6,147 nucleotides of DNA from Acidobacteriota bacterium. GTDB lineage: Bacteria; Acidobacteriota; Thermoanaerobaculia; Thermoanaerobaculales; Thermoanaerobaculaceae. A program made the translations under genes and the position numbers. This document shows, one piece after another, positions 1 through 5,806 of the stretch; position 1 is the first letter of the stretch; every line of letters starts with the position of its first letter. Under the pieces are notes generated by a model. It did not search any database, was not told the origin of the DNA, and saw nothing but the letters and a program-made list of their open reading frames with translations. The stretch spans positions 1-6,147 of the forward strand of contig JAJXUY010000108.1 in NCBI GenBank assembly GCA_021782525.1, given 5' to 3'.

Positions 1-1156
1 GGCCGACGACGATCGTGCGCTTGACATCGAGGCGGCGGGCGACGGCGGCGAAGAGGCCGCCGGCCGCCAGGGCGAACACGGCGCCGGCGAGCTGGTCGGC
101 CGCGATCACGGCGAGCGTCGTCGCGACGCCCAGCCCGCCGCGGCGGTTGGCGAACGCCCCGAGCAGCGGCAGCGTCGCCGCGCTCCACGCCACCATCGCG
201 AGCGCCCGGCCCCGCCACGCCACCGCGGGGTCGGGGATGCGGCCGAACGCGAGCGCGTACGGAAACGCCACGAACTGCGTCAGCAGCAGCGTGCCGAACA
301 GCGTCGCGGTCGGCAGGCCGAGAGCGGCCCCGTAGGCGGTGGCGAGCAGGACGATCGCGCCGACCCCCTCCATGTACAACCAGAACGCGACGAGCATCGT
401 GAATAGGTGGCGGTGGCCGCGCAGGTCGCGCAGGGTGCGGCCGAGGCGGGCCAGCGCTGCCCGCAGCAACGGCCGCGCGTCGCCGTCCTCCGGCCGCGCG
501 GGCGGCTCGGGGACGGCAACGGCGAGCGGCACCGCGAACGCGACCCACCAGACGCCGACCGCGAGGAAGGCGAGGCGGACGACGTCGCCGCGCGCCAGCC
601 CGAGCCGGGCGGCGCCGGCGTACGCGGCGGTGGCGACCGCGAGCAGGAGCCCGCCGCCGGCGTACCCCATCGCGTAGCCGAGCGCTGAGGCGCGCGCCGT
701 GTCGGCGGGGCGCGCGACGTGGGGGAGCAGCGAGCTGTTGAGGCCGAGGGCGATGTTCACGGCGATCTGCGAGACGGCGTACAGGGCGATCGCCAGCACC
801 CAGCGCCCGGTGGTGATCGCGACCATCGCCGAGGCGGCCGCGCCGCCGACGGCGGTGACGGCGAGGAGGAGACGCTTGCGCCGTCCGGTGAGGTCCGCGA
901 TCGTGCCGAGCAGCGGTGCGAGCAGGGCCACGACGAGCAGCGCGCCGGCGGCGGCGAAGGCGTAGACGTTCGAGGCGGTGTCACGGGCGCGCGCCGGGCC
1001 GCCGCCGGCGAGGAACGCGGGCGCCGCCACGGCGACGAACGTCGGCGGGAAGAACGTCGTCGCGGTGACCGTGACGTAGGCGTGGTTGGCCCAGTCGTAC
1101 AACGCCCAGGCGCGCACCCGCCGCCGATAGGCCCACTCGCCGCCGGCGCCGCTCAT
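1..1156 (-). CDS. MFS transporter, UMF1 / Atg22-like family (3' end beyond window)
   Basis: An open frame runs leftward from ATG 1156-1154 to the window edge, giving 385 codons without a stop. It is a polytopic inner-membrane protein of the major facilitator superfamily, probably an effluxer; the substrate cannot be read from sequence. The family signature is clear at residues 19-40: LYDWANHAY followed by TTFFPPTF, the hallmark of UMF1/Atg22-like proteins. MFS motif A follows TM2 (PLLGTIADLTGRRK, about 81-94). SSLLPHVA (141-148) and the glycine-rich GYAMGYAGGG (160-169) are also typical, and FWLYMEGVG (258-266) matches the family's conserved seventh-helix region. A charged loop of about 30 residues (217-250) separates the two six-helix halves. 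Relatives are usually about 430-480 residues, so roughly the last 50-90 are missing. A GTG lies directly before the ATG (1159). No Shine-Dalgarno is evident. The gene diverges from the EamA transporter. The family call is confident. Confidence 0.9.
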   Translation of the reverse strand, partial: MSGAGGEWAYRRRVRAWALYDWANHAYVTVTATTFFPPTFVAVAAPAFLAGGGPARARDTASNVYAFAAAGALLVVALLAPLLGTIADLTGRRKRLLLAVTAVGGAAASAMVAITTGRWVLAIALYAVSQIAVNIALGLNSSLLPHVARPADTARASALGYAMGYAGGGLLLAVATAAYAGAARLGLARGDVVRLAFLAVGVWWVAFAVPLAVAVPEPPARPEDGDARPLLRAALARLGRTLRDLRGHRHLFTMLVAFWLYMEGVGAIVLLATAYGAALGLPTATLFGTLLLTQFVAFPYALAFGRIPDPAVAWRGRALAMVAWSAATLPLLGAFANRRGGLGVATTLAVIAADQLAGAVFALAAGGLFAAVARRLDVKRTIVVG

Positions 1157-1158
1157 CA

Positions 1159-1224
1159 CGCGATCGTACCGTACCACCGCCCGCGCCGCAGGTGCCGGGC
1201 GGCGGGAACTCGCGTACGATCGCG
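1159..1224. repeat. 11-bp inverted repeat in divergent MFS/EamA control region
   Basis: CGCGATCGTAC (1159-1169) recurs as its exact reverse complement GTACGATCGCG (1214-1224), with 44 bp between. The arms lie in the roughly 100-bp region between two divergent transporter starts. Each arm contains TACGAT reading outward towards the nearer gene (1168-1163 on minus, 1215-1220 on plus), a TAnnnT hexamer that could serve as a -10 element. The arms could be paired operators or a duplicated promoter core. No good TTGACA-like -35 is found at the right distance from either one. The repeat is seen directly; its function is inferred. Confidence 0.45.
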
Positions 1225-1242
1225 CGGGCTAAAGGCCGGCGG

Positions 1243-1249
1243 GGAGGTG
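1243..1249 (+). promoter_or_regulatory. Shine-Dalgarno GGAGGTG placing the EamA start
   Basis: GGAGGTG is close to a perfect ribosome-binding sequence. GGAGG ends 7 nt before CTG 1255, which is in frame with the EamA protein. It is too far (25 nt) from the next in-frame GTG at 1273 and lies downstream of GTG 1192. If it is used, translation begins at a CTG. Confidence 0.5.
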
Positions 1250-1254
1250 GGGCG

Positions 1255-2187
1255 CTGGACAGGGCACGCTCGGTGGCGATCGCGGAGGGGCTGCTCGCGG
1301 TGCTGGTGTGGGGCGCCTCGTTCATCGCGACCAAGGTCGCGCTCACCGAGGTGTCGCCGGTGACGGTGGTGTGGCTGCGCTTCGCCATGGGTGTGGCGGT
1401 GCTCGGCGCGGCCGTCGCCCTGCGCCGCCAGTTCGCGCTGGTTGCGCCGCGCGAGCTGGCGGGGTTCGCCGTGCTCGGCTTCGTCGGGATCACGTTCCAC
1501 CAGTGGCTGCAGTCGACCGCTCTCGTGACCTCGCGGGCGAGCACCAGCGGCTGGATCGTCGCCACCACCCCGATCTTCATGGCGGTGCTCGGGCGGGTCG
1601 TGCTCAAGGAACGGCTCGGCGTCGCGCGCGCCGCCGGCATCGCGCTGGCTGCGGCCGGGGTGCTGCTGGTCGTCACGCGCGGCCAGCCGGGCGAGCTGCT
1701 GCGCGGCCGCTTCGGCGCCCCCGGCGACCTCCTCATCCTCGCCTCGGCGCCGAACTGGGCGGTGTTCTCGGTGCTCTCCCGCCGCGCGCTGCGCATCCAC
1801 CCCGCGACGCGGATGATGGCGTACGTGATGGCGTTCGGCTGGCTGTTCACCTCGCTGCAGCTGGCGGCGGGGCCCGGCCTGTCGGAGGTGTCGCGCCTGG
1901 ACGCGCGCGGCTGGGCGGCGATCGTGTTCCTCGGCATCGCCTGCTCCGGCCTCGCTTACATCGCGTGGTACGACGCCCTGCAGCGCATGCCGGCGTCCGA
2001 GGCGGGGGCGCTGCTCTACGTCGAGCCGCTGGTGGCGATGGCGGTGGCGGCCGCGGTGCTGGGCGAGCGGGTCACGGCCGCGACCGTGCTCGGCGGCGCG
2101 GTGATCCTGCTCGGCGTCTGGCTCGTCAACCGCGCGCCGGCGGCCGCCGCGCGCGAAACGGTCGCGCTCGGGCCGGGGGAGGAATAG
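1255..2187 (+). CDS. EamA-family (drug/metabolite transporter superfamily) permease
   Basis: A 310-residue inner-membrane transporter with two tandem EamA repeats and about ten transmembrane helices, the usual size and layout for the family. Members export amino acids, metabolites or drugs; the substrate here cannot be told. The first repeat opens with LLAVLVWGASFIATKVAL, the classic TM1 of this group, and ends near VLKERLGVARAAGIALAAAGVLLV. The second ends with VLGERVTAATVLGGAVILLGVWLV, the typical GE-R...GG-IL-GV close, followed by a short polar tail. The start is uncertain. CTG 1255 has the only strong Shine-Dalgarno. GTG 1273 would still keep TM1. GTG 1192 would add a basic, glycine-rich leader unlike the family and would run through the presumed promoter. 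The gene diverges from the MFS gene and converges on the asparaginase, with 8 bp between stop codons. The family call is firm. Confidence 0.9.
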   Translation: MDRARSVAIAEGLLAVLVWGASFIATKVALTEVSPVTVVWLRFAMGVAVLGAAVALRRQFALVAPRELAGFAVLGFVGITFHQWLQSTALVTSRASTSGWIVATTPIFMAVLGRVVLKERLGVARAAGIALAAAGVLLVVTRGQPGELLRGRFGAPGDLLILASAPNWAVFSVLSRRALRIHPATRMMAYVMAFGWLFTSLQLAAGPGLSEVSRLDARGWAAIVFLGIACSGLAYIAWYDALQRMPASEAGALLYVEPLVAMAVAAAVLGERVTAATVLGGAVILLGVWLVNRAPAAAARETVALGPGEE

Positions 2188-2195
2188 GCCGCGGC
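2188..2195. other. 8-bp palindromic gap between convergent stop codons
   Basis: The whole interval between the EamA stop (TAG 2185-2187) and the asparaginase stop (TGA on minus, 2198-2196) is GCCGCGGC, which is its own reverse complement. It is too short and lacks the U-tract of an intrinsic terminator. Transcripts of the two genes must therefore either overlap or end by another mechanism. Confidence 0.5.
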
Positions 2196-3272
2196 TCAGT
2201 AGCGCCGGAAGATGCGCTGGATCTCGCGGGTGTCGCTGGTGCGGGTGAGCGCGAGGGCGAGCAGGATGCGGGCCTTCTGCGGCGACAGGTTGTCGGCGAC
2301 CACGAAGTCGAGCGCGTCGTCGTCGGCCTCGCCGTCGCGCACGACGGGACCGCCGGGGATGCGGCTGGCGCGCACGACGACGATCCCGCGTTTGCGCGCC
2401 TCGACGAGCGCCGCCTTGGCCTCGATCGAGAGGCTGCCGTCGCCGACGCCCGCGTTGACGATCCCCTTGACGCCCGCGGCCGCCAGGGCGTCGATCTCGA
2501 GCCGCCCCGACCCGGCGTAGGCGAGGGCGATCCCGACGTTCGGCAGCTCCTTGAGGTTGGCCACGTCGAACTCGGTGGCGGTGGTGTGCAACCGCGTCGT
2601 CGTGCGGTAGAACACCGGCCGCCCGCGCTCCATCAGGCCGAGGGCGCCGACCTCGGGGGAGCGGAACGTGTCGAGGGCGACCGTACTCGTCTTGGTGACA
2701 TCGCGCGCGGCGTCGATGCGGTCGTTCATGCACACCATGACCCCGCGCCCGGCCGCGTCCGGGCTGGCCGCCAGCGCCACCGCGTTGTACAGGTTCATCG
2801 GGCCGTCGGCGGAGATCGCGGTGGCCGGCCGCATCGCCCCGACGAGCACGACCGGCTTGTCGCTCTTGACCACGAGGTCGAGGAAGTACGCGGTCTCCTC
2901 GAGCGTGTCGGTGCCGTGCGTGATCACCACGCCGGCCACGTCGGGGCGCGCGAGCAGCTCGTTGACCCGCCGGGCGAGGATCAGCCAGTGCGCCGGCGTC
3001 ATGTTCTCGCTCGCGATCTGGAACACCTGCTCGCCGGTGACGCGGGCCACGGAGGCGAGTTCGGGGACCGCGGCGATCAGCTCCGCGACCCCCACGGTCG
3101 CCGCCTTGTACCCCACGGTCGCGGTGGAGGAGGCGGCGGTGCCGGCGATCGTGCCGCCGGTCGCCAAGATCACCACGTGCGGGAGCGGCGGCTGCGGCGC
3201 CGGTGCCGCCGCGGCGGCCAGCGCCAGCGTGAGCAAGGCGACAACGAGGGTCTCTTGGCGTCGGGGCGTCAT
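2196..3272 (-). CDS. ansB: Type II L-asparaginase, secreted (periplasmic)
   Basis: A 358-residue enzyme hydrolysing L-asparagine to aspartate and ammonia, closely resembling E. coli asparaginase II (348 residues with its leader). Residues 1-23 form a Sec signal peptide: basic PRR, hydrophobic LVVALLTLALAAAAA, then an Ala-Pro junction suited to signal peptidase I. All catalytic residues are visible: ATGGTIAG (nucleophile T41, E. coli T12), Y55 in the lid loop (Y25), S88 (S58), HGTDT with T121-D122 (T89-D90), K194 in RDVTKTS (K162) and E315 (E283). The C-terminus SPQKARILLALALT...IQRIFRRY matches the family end. The E. coli C77-C105 disulfide is absent (the only Cys is C181), and N246/N248 become D278/S280. 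ATG 3272 is chosen for its GGAGGAGG site and signal peptide; the frame stays open upstream only because of GC content. The gene is monocistronic, divergent from the glycosyltransferase and convergent with EamA. Confidence 0.95.
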   Translation of the reverse strand: MTPRRQETLVVALLTLALAAAAAPAPQPPLPHVVILATGGTIAGTAASSTATVGYKAATVGVAELIAAVPELASVARVTGEQVFQIASENMTPAHWLILARRVNELLARPDVAGVVITHGTDTLEETAYFLDLVVKSDKPVVLVGAMRPATAISADGPMNLYNAVALAASPDAAGRGVMVCMNDRIDAARDVTKTSTVALDTFRSPEVGALGLMERGRPVFYRTTTRLHTTATEFDVANLKELPNVGIALAYAGSGRLEIDALAAAGVKGIVNAGVGDGSLSIEAKAALVEARKRGIVVVRASRIPGGPVVRDGEADDDALDFVVADNLSPQKARILLALALTRTSDTREIQRIFRRY

Positions 3273-3278
3273 GCGGGG

Positions 3279-3286
3279 CCTCCTCC
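3279..3286 (-). promoter_or_regulatory. Ribosome-binding site of asparaginase gene
   Basis: GGAGGAGG on the minus strand (3286-3279) ends 6 nt before ATG 3272. It is the strongest Shine-Dalgarno in the window. It settles the start of a frame that otherwise extends more than 450 nt further upstream, across the divergent glycosyltransferase gene. Confidence 0.8.
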
Positions 3287-3311
3287 GGATCCGGCGCCAG
3301 CGTAGCAGGAG

Positions 3312-3347
3312 TCGGACCCCCGGGGCGGCGGTTGCGGCGCGGTCCGA
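3312..3347. repeat. 7-bp inverted repeat in asparaginase/glycosyltransferase control region
   Basis: TCGGACC (3312-3318) and GGTCCGA (3341-3347) are exact reverse complements with 22 bp between. They flank the possible -35 of the plus-strand promoter and sit in the 139-bp region between divergent starts. This could be an operator; arms this short can also arise by chance in GC-rich DNA. A small CCCCGGGG palindrome (3318-3325) overlaps the left arm. Confidence 0.3.
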
Positions 3348-3360
3348 AATGAAATAATGT
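3332..3360 (+). promoter_or_regulatory. Possible promoter of the glycosyltransferase gene
   Basis: TTGCGG (3332-3337) is followed after 17 bp by TAATGT (3355-3360), a TAnnnT hexamer inside GAAATGAAATAATGT, the only AT-rich patch in this divergent region. Transcription would begin near 3367, about 45 nt before GTG 3412. The match to sigma70 consensus is partial (3 of 6 in each box). The same AT-rich patch could also serve the minus-strand asparaginase gene, for which no clear -35 was found. Confidence 0.35.
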
Positions 3361-3411
3361 GTCTCACTCGCGCCTTCTACGGCGGCGCGGGCGGCTCCAT
3401 GGGAGGGTCTG

Positions 3412-5334
3412 GTGTCGGGTGCGTCGATATTGGGTTCGGGAGACGGTGCGCGCGGTGCGCTGACGCCGCCCGGTGCCGTGTCCGCGGCGCTCGAGCGGCG
3501 GCTGCGCGCCGGGCTGTGGCTGCTGCTCGCGGTGTTCTCGTTCTCCGGCGTCTTCGGCCACTCGCTGTGGGGCGGCAACGACGCCCGCGAGGGCGGGATG
3601 ATCTGGGACATGGTGCGGCACGACACGCTGGTGACGCCGACGATCAACGGCCGCCCGTTCCTCGAGAAGCCGCCGCTGCTGCACTGGACCGGGGTGGCGA
3701 TCTGCCGCCTCGCCGGCCGCGTCAACGAGGGTCTGGTGCGCCTCCCGGCGGCGCTCTACGGCTTCGGGACGTTGGTGCTGATCGTCATGCTCGTGCGCGG
3801 CCCGCGCGCCGGGGCGGAGTGCGACCGCAGCCGCGAGGTGGCGGCGTGGGGGGCGGCTTTCTTGTGCGGCACCGCGATCGAGTTCCAGGAGTACGCCCGC
3901 ATCGTCCTCACCGACATGGCGCTCGTGTTCACGGTGACGCTCGCGCTGTTCGCGTTCTGGCGCGCCTACCTGCGGCCGAGCTCGGGGCGCTGGCTCGCCT
4001 TCCTCCTCGCGGCGGCGCTGTCGTTCTACGCCAAGGGGCTGATCGGGCCCGTGCTGATCTGGGCGTCGGTCGGTCTCTTCCTGCTCTGGCAGCGCCGGTT
4101 CCGGCTGCTGGCGGGGCTGGCGGCGCTCTACCTGCCGCTGTTGCTGCTGGCCATCCTCCCGTGGGCGGTCGCGCTCGCCCGGGCGGACGGCGAGGCGGCG
4201 GTGCGGTTCTTCTTCTGGGACAACCAGGTCGGGCGCTTCTTCCACTTCAACAACGCGGCGCTCCCGCACGACCCGTTCTTCATCAACAAGGAGGCGTGGT
4301 CCTACTACCTGACGAACCTACCGCTCTACCTGGCGCCGTGGACGCTGCTGATCGTGCCGGCGCTGGTCGCCTGGGCACGACGTTCATCCCCGTTCCGCAC
4401 GCCGTTCCACCGCTTCGTAGCGAGCGGCGTCGTCGGGATGGCGCTGGTGTTGCAGGTCTCCGCGGCCAAGGTCGCCAGCTACGCGCTGCCGGTCTACCCG
4501 CTCCTGTTTACGGCGGTCGCGCTCTGGCTCGCCGAGGTCGCGGCGCGCGGGCGTGCGACGTGGCTGGAGCGCTGGAGCGTGCGCCTGACCGCGGCCGCGA
4601 CCGGCCTGCTCCTTGGGCTCGTGCCGGTGGCGCTCGTCGTCGGCACGTTCGTGCGGCCGCGGCTGTTCCGCACCGGCGGGGCGCTGGCGACGGGCACCAG
4701 CCTCGCCCTCGCGGTGGCGGCGCTCACGCTTCTCGGCGGCGCGGCGCTCCTGCTCGTGCGGCTGCTGCGCTCCCCGGCCCGCGCGCTCGCGGCCGTCGCC
4801 GGGCCCGCCTCGTACGCGCTGATCATGGTGCTCGCGATGCACCTGGTCGCCCCGGTGCTCGACCACCTGCGGTCGTACCGCCCGATCGCCGACCTCGCCG
4901 GCGCCGAGCTCGACGACGGGGTGGCGGTGGCGCTCGGAACCGAGCAGTACCGCGACGTCGGCGCGTTCACGTTCTACCTCGACCAGCGCCTGCCGCTGCT
5001 ATCCGGCGCCGCCGCCGCCGCGTTCCTGCGCTCGCCGCAACCGCGCGCGATCCTCGTCCCGCGTTCCCAGCTGCCGGTGTTCGAGGCCCACCTCGCCGGG
5101 CTGCCGCACGGCCGCCTCGTGGCCGGAGACCCCGGGACCGTGTCGCGCGCCTGGGTGCTCGTGACCAACGCGGCCGAGCTGGCGGCGGAGCACCACCCGA
5201 GCGAGCCGGCCGGCGGCGAGCTGCTCGTCGCGCGGGGGCGGCGCATTCGCGGTCCGCGCGACGGCCTCGCCAGCGCACGGCAACCGCAAGCCAGGCTGGG
5301 GGGCGGCGCGGTCCGCGGGCCGGGCGACCGCTGA
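3412..5334 (+). CDS. ArnT-like glycosyltransferase family 39 membrane protein
   Basis: A 640-residue polytopic protein of the PMT/ArnT fold (GT39/GT83). Relatives move a sugar from a polyprenyl-phosphate carrier to lipid A, a glycan or a protein on the periplasmic face; donor and acceptor are unknown here. After TM1 (about 33-50) comes LWGGNDAREGG, whose D57 matches the catalytic Asp of the first periplasmic loop (DETRYAE in ArnT). NGRPFLEKPPLLHW (80-92) carries the E85-K86 pair that contacts the lipid phosphate in ArnT, then VNEGLVRLPAAL. The second acidic motif is VLTDMA with D168; AKGLIGP (207-213) and AAKVASYALPVYPLL (351-365) are family landmarks. About 12 helices run to residue 480; the rest is a soluble, presumably periplasmic domain ending in a low-complexity Arg/Gly/Ala tail. 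The start is GTG with GGGAGGG (3401-3407) 4 nt upstream; an in-frame TAA at 3355 limits extension. The gene is convergent with the PilZ gene. Confidence 0.88.
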   Translation: MSGASILGSGDGARGALTPPGAVSAALERRLRAGLWLLLAVFSFSGVFGHSLWGGNDAREGGMIWDMVRHDTLVTPTINGRPFLEKPPLLHWTGVAICRLAGRVNEGLVRLPAALYGFGTLVLIVMLVRGPRAGAECDRSREVAAWGAAFLCGTAIEFQEYARIVLTDMALVFTVTLALFAFWRAYLRPSSGRWLAFLLAAALSFYAKGLIGPVLIWASVGLFLLWQRRFRLLAGLAALYLPLLLLAILPWAVALARADGEAAVRFFFWDNQVGRFFHFNNAALPHDPFFINKEAWSYYLTNLPLYLAPWTLLIVPALVAWARRSSPFRTPFHRFVASGVVGMALVLQVSAAKVASYALPVYPLLFTAVALWLAEVAARGRATWLERWSVRLTAAATGLLLGLVPVALVVGTFVRPRLFRTGGALATGTSLALAVAALTLLGGAALLLVRLLRSPARALAAVAGPASYALIMVLAMHLVAPVLDHLRSYRPIADLAGAELDDGVAVALGTEQYRDVGAFTFYLDQRLPLLSGAAAAAFLRSPQPRAILVPRSQLPVFEAHLAGLPHGRLVAGDPGTVSRAWVLVTNAAELAAEHHPSEPAGGELLVARGRRIRGPRDGLASARQPQARLGGGAVRGPGDR

Positions 5335-5362
5335 TCGGTTTCCGAACGTCAGGTCGTGCCGG

Positions 5363-5710
5363 TTACGACCCGGCCGCCGAGGCGGCGGCGACGGCGGCGT
5401 CCAGGGCCCGGCGGTCCTTGGCGGACACGTCGAGGAACTCGACGCCGACCTCAACGCGCCCGGCGCCCTCGACGCTCTCCCAGGCGACCCGCCCGCGCGC
5501 CCTGACGACCCGGCCGGGGAGCGAGATCAACAGCTCGACCGCGGAGCCGATGCCGAGCCGCTCGGGGTGAACGAACATACAGCCGCCGCTGCCCACCGTG
5601 CGTGTCTTCGCGAGCGCCTCCGAAGCCTCGTCGCCGATGCGCTTGACGAGCACGGCCTTCTCGCTGGGAACTCGAGGGAAACGCCGCTGCTCCCGTGCGT
5701 CGTCGGTCAT
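5363..5710 (-). CDS. Small single-domain PilZ protein with degenerate second motif
   Basis: A 115-residue soluble protein that is essentially one PilZ domain, the fold that usually binds cyclic di-GMP and passes the signal to a partner. The N-terminus carries the RxxxR motif as RRFPR (R9 to R13). The strand pattern that follows fits PilZ: KAVLVKRIG, then the loop TRTVGSGGCMFV (36-47), LGIGSAVELLISLPG (52-66), VRARGRVAWES (69-79) and VEVGVEFLDVSAKDRRAL (86-103). The second ligand motif, normally [D/N]xSxxG, reads T38-V-G40-S-G-G43: both the Asp/Asn and the Ser are replaced, while the final glycine stays. Binding may be weak, altered or lost. The start is ATG 5710, preceded by GGGGGTGA with 4 nt spacing; the frame is open for 41 codons upstream, but those encode an Arg-rich stretch crossing the promoter. 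The gene is monocistronic and converges on the glycosyltransferase, 28 bp between stops. No partner is indicated. Confidence 0.85.
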   Translation of the reverse strand: MTDDAREQRRFPRVPSEKAVLVKRIGDEASEALAKTRTVGSGGCMFVHPERLGIGSAVELLISLPGRVVRARGRVAWESVEGAGRVEVGVEFLDVSAKDRRALDAAVAAASAAGS

Positions 5711-5714
5711 CCGG

Positions 5715-5722
5715 TCACCCCC
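5715..5722 (-). promoter_or_regulatory. Ribosome-binding site of PilZ gene
   Basis: GGGGGTGA on the minus strand (5722-5715) differs by one base from GGAGGTGA and sits 4 nt before ATG 5710. It supports the 115-residue PilZ start over the longer frame. Confidence 0.6.
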
Positions 5723-5738
5723 GCCCTGCTGCCCTGCT
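5723..5738. repeat. Tandem 8-bp direct repeat in PilZ leader
   Basis: GCCCTGCT occurs twice head to tail (5723-5730 and 5731-5738). It occupies the predicted untranslated leader of the PilZ gene, between its -10 box and its ribosome-binding site. Significance is unknown; it may be a simple duplication. Confidence 0.5.
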
Positions 5739-5741
5739 GAG

Positions 5742-5770
5742 AATCTAGCAGCGAAGCGGTCGCGGCTCAA
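5742..5770 (-). promoter_or_regulatory. Sigma70-like promoter of the PilZ gene
   Basis: On the minus strand TTGAGC (5770-5765) is followed after exactly 17 bp by TAGATT (5747-5742). Each box matches the sigma70 consensus at 4 of 6 positions, including TTGA and the TA...T frame. Transcription would start near 5735, leaving about 25 nt before ATG 5710. CTGCT (5734-5738) and AGCAG (5747-5751) form a short inverted repeat touching the -10 box, a possible operator. Confidence 0.55.
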
Positions 5771-5783
5771 GGCCGGGATCCGA

Positions 5784-5801
5784 CCGGCGCCGCGGCGCCG
5801 G
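5784..5801. repeat. 18-bp perfect palindrome between divergent promoters
   Basis: CCGGCGCCGCGGCGCCGG equals its own reverse complement over all 18 bases. It lies between the -35 box of the PilZ promoter (ends 5770) and the promoter of the peptide transporter (starts about 5807). The position suits a shared operator or a cruciform-prone element. It has no loop and no U-tract, so it is not a terminator. GC-rich composition raises the chance of such a palindrome arising without function. Confidence 0.5.
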
Positions 5802-5806
5802 CGCCG

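Noticed and set aside
1..73. Suspected frameshift near the end of the visible MFS gene
   Set aside because: A first reading gave an Arg/Pro-rich end, but careful re-reading of bases 51-75 keeps the frame open with LAAGGLFAAVARRLDVKR, a normal helix and loop.
1160..1166. GCGATCG-type motifs resembling the cyanobacterial HIP1 octamer
   Set aside because: The 6-mer CGATCG core is expected often at this GC content, and the genes give no cyanobacterial signal.
981..1937. 318-codon minus frame opposite the EamA gene and overlapping the MFS start
   Set aside because: Ser/Arg/Thr-rich shadow; the MFS and EamA frames at the same place have family signatures.
1156..2733. 525-codon minus frame antisense to the EamA gene and overlapping the asparaginase gene
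   Set aside because: Arg/Ala/His/Asp-rich shadow without recognisable motifs; it overlaps two well-supported genes.
1308..3305. 665-codon plus frame across EamA and antisense to asparaginase
   Set aside because: Composition is that of an out-of-frame reading (Arg, Gly, Ala, His); no motif or ribosome-binding site.
3273..3725. N-terminal extension of the asparaginase frame
   Set aside because: The signal peptide and the GGAGGAGG site fix the start at 3272; the extension has no homology-like features and is antisense to the glycosyltransferase gene.
5326..5343. Possible terminator: GACCG / CGGTT stem over the glycosyltransferase stop codon followed by a short T run
   Set aside because: Five pairs including one G-U and at most three T; too weak to call an intrinsic terminator.
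3357..5570. 737-codon open frame on plus, longer than the 640-codon glycosyltransferase it overlaps
   Set aside because: Its translation is a low-complexity Arg/Ala/Gly/Pro string with no domain; it exists because stop codons are rare in GC-rich DNA. The overlapping frame has clear membrane helices and GT39 motifs.
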